Of a DNA stretch of 60,000 nt, positions 53,859 through 60,000 are shown in pieces. Each line of letters opens with the position of its first letter. The stretch's first letter is position 1. The notes below the pieces were generated by a model that worked only from the letters and a program-made list of their open reading frames with translations, was not told where the DNA came from and made no database searches. The position numbers were made by a program, and so were the translations under genes. The stretch comes from Symsagittifera roscoffensis (Eukaryota; Xenacoelomorpha; Acoela; Convolutidae), in assembly GCF_963678635.1 (NCBI RefSeq), contig NC_087062.1, positions 53,642,473-53,702,472 of the forward strand. Direction: 5' to 3'.

Positions 53859-55580
53859 ATTCAAACATGCCAAGTCGTTATCTTTGACAATGGTTGCAAC
53901 AAGTTTTGAATGATTGTTTGCGTTTGAAATTTGGATTTTTTCCATATGTGTTTAGGACTTGAGTAAATTTTTCCGATAATTCATTGTCAGATTCTTCACA
54001 ATATTAATAAGTGAGGTGGTTTTTTGAATCTTATTTACGTTTTGTAGTTTTAGTTTTTTGTTTCCTCTCGTTTCCTTGTGATTTCAACTTGTTCGAAGTT
54101 GTCTCTTAATTTTCGGAAAACTATATCGGGTTCTCAGATTGATGATGAATGTGATGCTCTCTTTTTTGCTGCAACTTTTCGTTATTGTGGTGTTAGAGTC
54201 ATCTTCGTATTTTTGTTATCACATGTATTAAGAGAATTAGCTTTTCTTCCTAGAGTTTTGATTCTTACTGCGAGTTCTTTTTTTGTTTCGTTCGAGAGTC
54301 TATGAATTCGAGAGCATCGAACTCTTTGATGTTGCTTATTTTGCTCAGAGACGAGCATATTTGGAAAATGTTGTAAAAATGGTTTCCAGTCGGATTTAAA
54401 TTCTATGGATGAAACTTATAACCATTTTTGAGCTGCGCCATCAAGTGTGGTTTGGGTTAATGCGGTACGTCTATGTATCCAATTTTGCTGTAGGGGTCTG
54501 CTTATAAGTTCTGGGCCTATATTTAAGGTTAAATTTGCTGTAACAGCACTTAAGTAGTAATTTACTGAGTATTCAGGGTATGTTTCTGCAAAAAATCATG
54601 AGTGGTTTATTGGATGTTATAGATGATCCGCCCACAAGGTATGAATTTATTGTCATTTGTAGTGATTTTGCTGTGTTTCGTATTGGTGTAAAATTTGTTA
54701 GTTTTGTGACTTTGTAATTTTTGTGATTTCCTGTTGTTGTAAGTAGTGAGGTTGTGGGATTTCGTTTCTCATTTTTTTTCGGTTTGATATCCCTCAGAAT
54801 TGGTATGGTTTTGAGAGTGTGTTTTAGGACTAGGCTGTGCCTGATTTTGTCTTTGAAAAAATTGCTAATGTGGTTACCGTGGTTGTTGAGGTTCAAAAAT
54901 ATCTGGCTGAAATATATCATCTAGTTGATCAATATTAGTCCAGTGGTCCATCTGCTAATATTGTTACATCATCCGTTTGTGGTCAAAAATTTTTTCTTGC
55001 CTATGAGATTAAATCTAAATTGTTTTGAAAAAAAACGTACAATAAAACATGCTAGGATTCGTTGAAGATCAATTTTTTTAACTGTGGTTTTTCACAATCA
55101 GTGAGTGTTTCACGGATTGAATCTAGAAATTGTGAGACAAGATATTTTCTCGTCTTACTGTTTTGCGTGACGGGATGTTTGCGTAGATGATATATAAAAT
55201 TTATCATTTGTTTCCATAATAGAATTATAGTTGTAGAAGATTGAAAAAACATCGTTTGTGAAAATTGAATTTGCTCTTTGTGAATTTTGGTGTTCTGTAT
55301 TTTTTTGATATTTTCTGTGAAAACCTTTGAGAAATCTAAATCTACATCATCTATTTTTATGCGGTGTGGTGGTTGATTTGATGATTGTGGGGGTAGATTT
55401 TCGATACTAAGTAAATTGTAATGGCAAGTGATATTACTGATGCCTGTTGAATAGTGATCGAGTACTTGTCTTTTGATTCTTACTTCAGGAAATTCTTGTT
55501 TATTTCTTGTTTGCGCTATTTCCTTTTTTGAACAAATTTGCACTTAGATAAGGGTAAAATTCTAATTTTCCTTAGGGCAC
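53859..55580 (-). pseudogene. gag-like tandem unit A (1,722 bp)
   Basis: Sense frame pieces: CSKKEIAQTRNKQEFPEVRIK, then DHYSTGISNITCHYN, a MINFIYHLRKHPVTQ region, RETLTDCEKPQLKKL, then a capsid-like section (LNGAAQKW-type, RIKTL-KA-SL, EETEN) near 54.1-54.5 kb. The order and the W...EL.VRI.TL.RKA pattern resemble the Ty3/gypsy gag capsid. Contains about 530 bp absent from units B-D, so it represents the less deleted form. Confidence 0.6.
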
Positions 55581-56772
55581 ATTCAAACATGCCAAGTCGT
55601 TATCTTTGACAATGGTTGTAACACAATTAAAATGATTGTTTGCAATTGAAATTTGTATTTTTTCCATATATGTTTAGGACTTGATTAAATTTTTCTGCTA
55701 ATTCATTGTCAGATTCTTCAACATTATTAAAAAATGAGGTTGTTGTTTGAATTTTATTTACGTTTTGTAGTTTTTGTTTTCTGTTTCCTCTCGTTTCCTT
55801 GTGATTTCAACTTGTTCGAAGTTGTCTCTTAATTTGCGGAAAACTATATCGGGTTCTCAGATTGATGATGAATATGATGTTCTCTTTTTTGCTGCAATTT
55901 TTCGTAATTGTGGTCTTAGAGTCATCTTCGTATTTTTGATATCACATGTATTAAGAGAATAGCTTTTCTTACTAGAGTTTTGATTCTTACTGCGAGTTCT
56001 TTTTTTGTTTCGTTCGAGAGTCTATGAATTCGAGAGCATCGAACTCTCTGATGTTGCTTATTTCGCTCAGAGACGAGCATATTTGGAAAATGTTGTGTAA
56101 ATGGTTTCCAGTCGGATTTATATTCTATGGATGAAACTTATAACCATTTTTGAGCTGCGCCATTAAGTGTGGTTTGGGTTAATGCTGTACGTCTATGTAT
56201 CCAATTTGGCTGTAGGGGTGTGCTTATAAATTCTGGGCCTATATTTAAGATTAAATTTGCTGTAACAGCATTTCAGAAGTAATTTACTGTGTATTCAGTG
56301 TCTGTTCCTGTAAAAATCAGAAATTGTGAGACAAGATTTTTTCTCGTCTTACTATTTTGCATGACAAGATGTTTGCGTAGATGATATATAAAATTTATCA
56401 TTTGTTTCCATTATAGAATTATAGTTGTAAAAAATTGAAAAAACATCGTTTGTGAAAATTGAATTTGCTCTTTGTGAATTTTGGTGTTGTGTATTTTTGA
56501 TATTTACCGTGAAAACCTTTGAGAAATCTAATTCTACATCATCTATTTTTATGCGGTGTGGTGGTTGATTTGATGATTGTGGGGGTAGATTTTCGATACT
56601 AAGTAAATTGTAATGGCAAGTGATAATACTGATGCCTGTTGAATAGTGATCGAGTACTTGTCTTTTGATTCTTACTTCAGGAAATTCTTGTTTACTTCTT
56701 GTTTGCGCTATTTCCTTTTTTGAACAAATTTGCACTTAGATAAGGGTAAAATTGTAATTTTCCTTAGGGCAC
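55581..56772 (-). pseudogene. gag-like tandem unit B (1,192 bp)
   Basis: Contains QICSKKEIAQTRSKQEFPEV and IKIDDVELDFSKVFTV, then a junction LVSQFL-IFTGTD, followed by capsid-like TVNYF-NAITANLILNIGPEFIS, AAQKW, ELAVRIKTLVRKA and RKLRDNFEQVEIT. Frameshifts and a TGA interrupt it. Confidence 0.6.
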
Positions 56773-57964
56773 ATTCAAACATGCCAAGTCGTTATCTTTG
56801 ACAATGGTTGTAACACGTTTCGAATGATTTTTTTCGTTTGAAATTTGTATTTTTTCCATATATGTTTAGGACTTGATTAAATTTTTCTGCTAATTCATTG
56901 TCAGATTCTTCAACATTATTAAAAAATGAGGTTGTTGTTTGAATTTTATTTACGTTTTGTAGTTTTTGTTTTCTGTTTCCTCTCGTTTCCTTGTGATTTC
57001 AACTTGTTCGAAGTTGTCTCTTAATTTGCGGAAAACTATATCGGGTTCTCAGATTGATGATGAATATGATGTTCTCTTTTTTGCTGCAATTTTTCGTAAT
57101 TGTGGTCTTAGAGTCATCTTCGTATTTTTGATATCACATGTATTAAGAGAATAGCTTTTCTTACTAGAGTTTTGATTCTTACTGCGAGTTCTTTTTTTGT
57201 TTCGTTCGAGAGTCTATGAATTCGAGAGCATCGAACTCTCTGATGTTGCTTATTTCGCTCAGAGACGAGCATATTTGGAAAATGTTGTGTAAATGGTTTC
57301 CAGTCGGATTTATATTCTATGGATGAAACTTATAACCATTTTTGAGCTGCGCCATTAAGTGTGGTTTGGGTTAATGCTGTACGTCTATGTATCCAATTTG
57401 GCTGTAGGGGTGTGCTTATAAATTCTGGGCCTATATTTAAGATTAAATTTGCTGTAACAGCATTTCAGAAGTAATTTACTGTGTATTCAGTGTCTGTTCC
57501 TGTAAAAATCAGAAATTGTGAGACAAGATTTTTTCTCGTCTTACTATTTTGCATGACAAGATGTTTGCGTAGATGATATATAAAATTTATCATTTGTTTC
57601 CATTATAGAATTATAGTTGTAAAAAATTGAAAAAACATCGTTTGTGAAAATTGAATTTGCTCTTTGTGAATTTTGGTGTTGTGTATTTTTGATATTTACC
57701 GTGAAAACCTTTGAGAAATCTAATTCTACATCATCTATTTTTATGCGGTGTGGTGGTTGATTTGATGATTGTGGGGGTAGATTTTCGATACTAAGTAAAT
57801 TGTAATGGCAAGTGATAATACTGATGCCTGTTGAATAGTGATCGAGTACTTGTCTTTTGATTCTTACTTCAGGAAATTCTTGTTTACTTCTTGTTTGCGC
57901 TATTTCCTTTTTTGAACAAATTTGCACTTAGATAAGGGTAAAATTGTAATTTTCCTTAGGGCAC
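56773..57964 (-). pseudogene. gag-like tandem unit C (1,192 bp)
   Basis: Practically identical to unit B, including its stops and the 127-codon frame (57927-57544 versus 56735-56352), indicating very recent duplication or an assembly repeat. Confidence 0.6.
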
Positions 57965-59150
57965 ATTCAAACATGCCAAGTCGTTATCTTTGACAATGGT
58001 TGTAACACGTTTCGAATGATTTTTTTCGTTTGAAATTTGGATTTTTTCCATATATGTTTAGGACTTGATTAAATTTTTCTGCTAATTCATTGTCAGATTC
58101 TTCAACATTATTAAAAAATGAGGTTGTTGTTTGAATTTTATTTACGTTTTGTAGTTTTTGTTTTCTGTTTCCTCTCGTTTCCTTGTGATTTCAACTTGTT
58201 CGTAGTTGTCTCTTAATTTGCGGAAAACTATATCGGGTTCTCAGATTGATGATGAATATGATGCTCTCTTTTTTGCAGCAATTTTTCGTTATTGTGGTGT
58301 TAGAGTCATCTTCGTATTTTTGATATCACATGTTTTTAAGAGAATTAGCTTTTCTCACTAGAGTTTTGATTCGTACTGCAAGTTCTTTTTTTGTTTCGTT
58401 CGAGAGTCTATGAATTCGAGAGCAACGAACTCATTGATGTTGCTTATTTCGCTCAGAGACGAGCATATTTGAAAAATGTTGTGTAAATGGTTTCTAGTCG
58501 GATTTAAATTCTATGGATGAAATTTTTAACCATTTTTGAGCTGCGCCATTAAGTGTGGTTTGGGTTCATGCTGTAGGTCTAGGTATCCAATTTTGCTGTA
58601 GGGGTGTGCTTATAAATTCTGGTCCTATATTTAAGATTAAATTTGCTGTAATAGCATTTCAGAAGTAATTTACTGTGTATTCAGTGTCTGTTCCTGTAAA
58701 AATCAGAAATTGTGAGACAAGATTTTTTCTCGTCTTACTATTTTGCATGACGAGATGTTTGCGTAGATGATATATAAAATTTATCATTTGTTTCCATTAT
58801 AGAATTATAGTTGTAAAAAATTGAAAAAACATCGTTTGTGAAAATTGAATTTGCTCTTTGTGAATTTTGGTGTTGTGTATTTTTGATATTTACTGTGAAA
58901 ACCTGTGAGAAATCTAATTCTACATCATCTATTTTCATGCGGTGTGGTGGTTGATTTGATGATTGTGGTGGTAGATTTTCGATAGTAAGTGAATTGTAAT
59001 GGCAAGTGATATTACTGATGCTTGTTGAATAGTGATCGAGTACTTGTCTTTTGATTCTTACTTCAGGCAATTCTTGTTTACTTCTTAATTGCGCTATTTT
59101 CTTTTTTGAACAAATTTGCAATTCGATTAGGGCAAAACTGTAATTTTTCT
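57965..59150 (-). pseudogene. gag-like tandem unit D
   Basis: Same structure as B and C but with more substitutions and a distinct upstream junction at about 59150, beyond which the sequence is unique. Its first frame is the 158-codon ORF described next. Confidence 0.6.
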
Positions 59151-59214
59151 CTAGCGGGATCGCTTTGTGGGTGGATGAAAAAGTAAAGAATAGAATCATC
59201 GTCAAAACTTTCAT
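58738..59214 (-). CDS. Unknown 158-aa frame with signal-peptide-like start at the 5' end of the gag-like array
   Basis: ATG at 59214. Residues 1-19 are hydrophobic (MKVLTMILFFTFSSTHKAI), like a signal peptide. The remainder (QELPEVRIKRQVLDHYSTS, ITCHYNSLTIENLPPQ, KIDDVELDFSQVFT) is shared with the tandem units. A secretory start ahead of gag-like sequence is odd: it may be an env-type 5' end fused to gag, or the peptide may be fortuitous. Function unknown. Confidence 0.4.
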   Translation of the reverse strand: MKVLTMILFFTFSSTHKAIPLEKNYSFALIELQICSKKKIAQLRSKQELPEVRIKRQVLDHYSTSISNITCHYNSLTIENLPPQSSNQPPHRMKIDDVELDFSQVFTVNIKNTQHQNSQRANSIFTNDVFSIFYNYNSIMETNDKFYISSTQTSRHAK

Positions 59215-60000
59215 CGTATCGAATCAATTTTTGTGCGGAATTACAGCTAACCTATAAGCTTCAATACGCTTCATTGGTTGATTCCAATCATAGAATCTTA
59301 CTCGTATACGAAGGCATGAACTTTTATTCTGCGATTATCTTATAGAGATGATGCTGTTGATGATTCTGATTCCGAAAAATACTTCAGGTCGTTTGTTGGT
59401 TTACTTTTATTGTCGATTGAATCTCAAAATCTTGGAAGTTCTTGTATTGTGGTCAAGTCAGATTGCAAAACTGGGTTGAGTGGTGTTCTGGAAAATTTTT
59501 GATTAAAAATTTAGTTTTGTTTTGTAATTTTTGCCCTTTCTCTTGTTTGTTTTTTCAATCTGATCTATCCTATTTTTTGTTTCTGTGGTGTAATTACAAG
59601 ATCGTGTTTTTCGTTTTCTATTAAAAAATTGTGGAGAACTACTGTTTGCTTCTTTCCTAGATTATCTCTTGATATAAGTGTTAAGATGACTGTTGCAAAA
59701 TCCAGGGGCTAGGTTTTTGTTTTTCTTAAACTGTTAGTTCTTACAATTTTTGCGAGGTTATCCTAATCTTGAAGCATAGATTGTTGAGTGTAGACGGGTT
59801 GGAGTGAGAGTATATCATTTGGTTAGAATGATATAATACTTTCTCGGTGATTAAATTCTACTTATGAAAACTTACATTATCTTACTTAGGATTTTGATTT
59901 GTGATCGAGGGTGGGAGGAAAATAAATCAATCTACAAGGTTCAAGTATAATTAGAACAACATCAGTAGATCGTTAGATACTATTCCAAATCTTACTAATT
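59215..60000. other. Unassigned 3' flank
   Basis: No gene, LTR or repeat recognised. AT-rich. The short open frame at 59442-59624 has no protein-like features. Confidence 0.5.

Larger units (their letters stand above)
53859..59150 (-). repeat. Tandem array with 1,192-bp period (4 units, first expanded)
   Basis: ATTCAAACATGCCAAGTCG occurs at 53859, 55581, 56773 and 57965. Spacings are 1722, 1192 and 1192 bp. Units B and C are almost identical; A carries 530 extra bp. Confidence 0.9.
47675..59220 (-). mobile_element. Decayed env-bearing LTR retroelement, copy 2 (pol-less)
   Basis: Same family as copies 1 and 3. In sense order on the minus strand: gag-like tandem units (59.2-53.86 kb), env remnant, ORFd remnant, LTR ending at 47675. 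No protease, RT or integrase sequence is present between gag and env. The 3' LTR edge TGATTTTAAG (plus strand) ends the homology with the other copies. The 5' LTR is not seen within the window. Confidence 0.82.

Noticed and set aside
53859-59150. Regularly spaced repeats as a CRISPR-like or satellite array
   Set aside because: Units are 1.2 kb long and encode decayed gag-like frames; there are no short repeats with spacers.
1-60000. tRNA, rRNA or bacterial operon signals
   Set aside because: None seen; introns, opsins and LTR elements identify animal DNA.

Overview
This is an AT-rich animal genomic window, not microbial. It carries split rhodopsin-type (opsin) genes with consensus splice sites, MITE and foldback transposons, and three copies of one large envelope-bearing LTR retroelement (Ty3/gypsy-type pol order: protease, RT, RNase H, integrase, GPY/F). 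The opsins look like the rhabdomeric/arthropod type, so an arthropod (perhaps a crustacean) is my best guess. Nothing here fixes the species.

Layout. (1) 1-13.5 kb, + strand: decayed element copy 3. It begins with integrase/pol fragments containing a 1,306-bp tandem duplication. It continues as a 4,240-bp tandem array in which shared LTRs flank pol-deleted internal regions (gag N-terminus, env remnant, ORFd remnant). (2) 13.5-21.6 kb: the 3' half of opsin gene A (minus strand; exons 4 and 5) with hAT-like and mariner-like non-autonomous elements. (3) 21.6-35.55 kb, minus strand: element copy 1, the most complete. Its 3' LTR end is at 21603. Reading upstream on the minus strand it has ORFd (598 aa), env (872 aa), ORFc, two small hydrophobic ORFs, and a frameshifted pol running into a gag tail cut off by a 200-N gap. 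It lies between exons 2 and 4 of opsin A. (4) 35.75-41.3 kb: duplicated MITE sequence, opsin A exons 2 and 1, and a 1.5-kb foldback element. (5) 41.3-46.9 kb, + strand: opsin gene B, exons 1-4 in one continuous frame (244 codons), plus a doubtful TM6 fragment. (6) 47.7-59.2 kb, minus strand: decayed element copy 2 (LTR, ORFd, env, then a tandem array of gag-like 1,192-bp units; pol absent). (7) 59.2-60 kb: nothing recognised.

The most interesting unit is the retroelement. Besides gag-pol and a signal-peptide envelope glycoprotein, it carries four further reading frames I cannot assign to known families. Two ORF junctions use an ATGA stop-start overlap, and one of these is conserved in copy 2. 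There is a short intron with a TACTAAC branch site at the ORFd stop codon, conserved in copies 1 and 3. A duplicated AGCCTAAAG motif with exactly 31-nt spacing lies between pol and the small membrane ORFs in both copies that retain that region. In copy 1, env and ORFd are intact while pol is broken.

The two opsin genes form a head-to-head pair with identical exon-1 lengths and matching intron positions wherever both can be compared. Gene A has a damaged exon 2 and no visible exon 3. Gene B lacks TM7 in the window. Both may be pseudogenes, or may be damaged by the transposons or by assembly.
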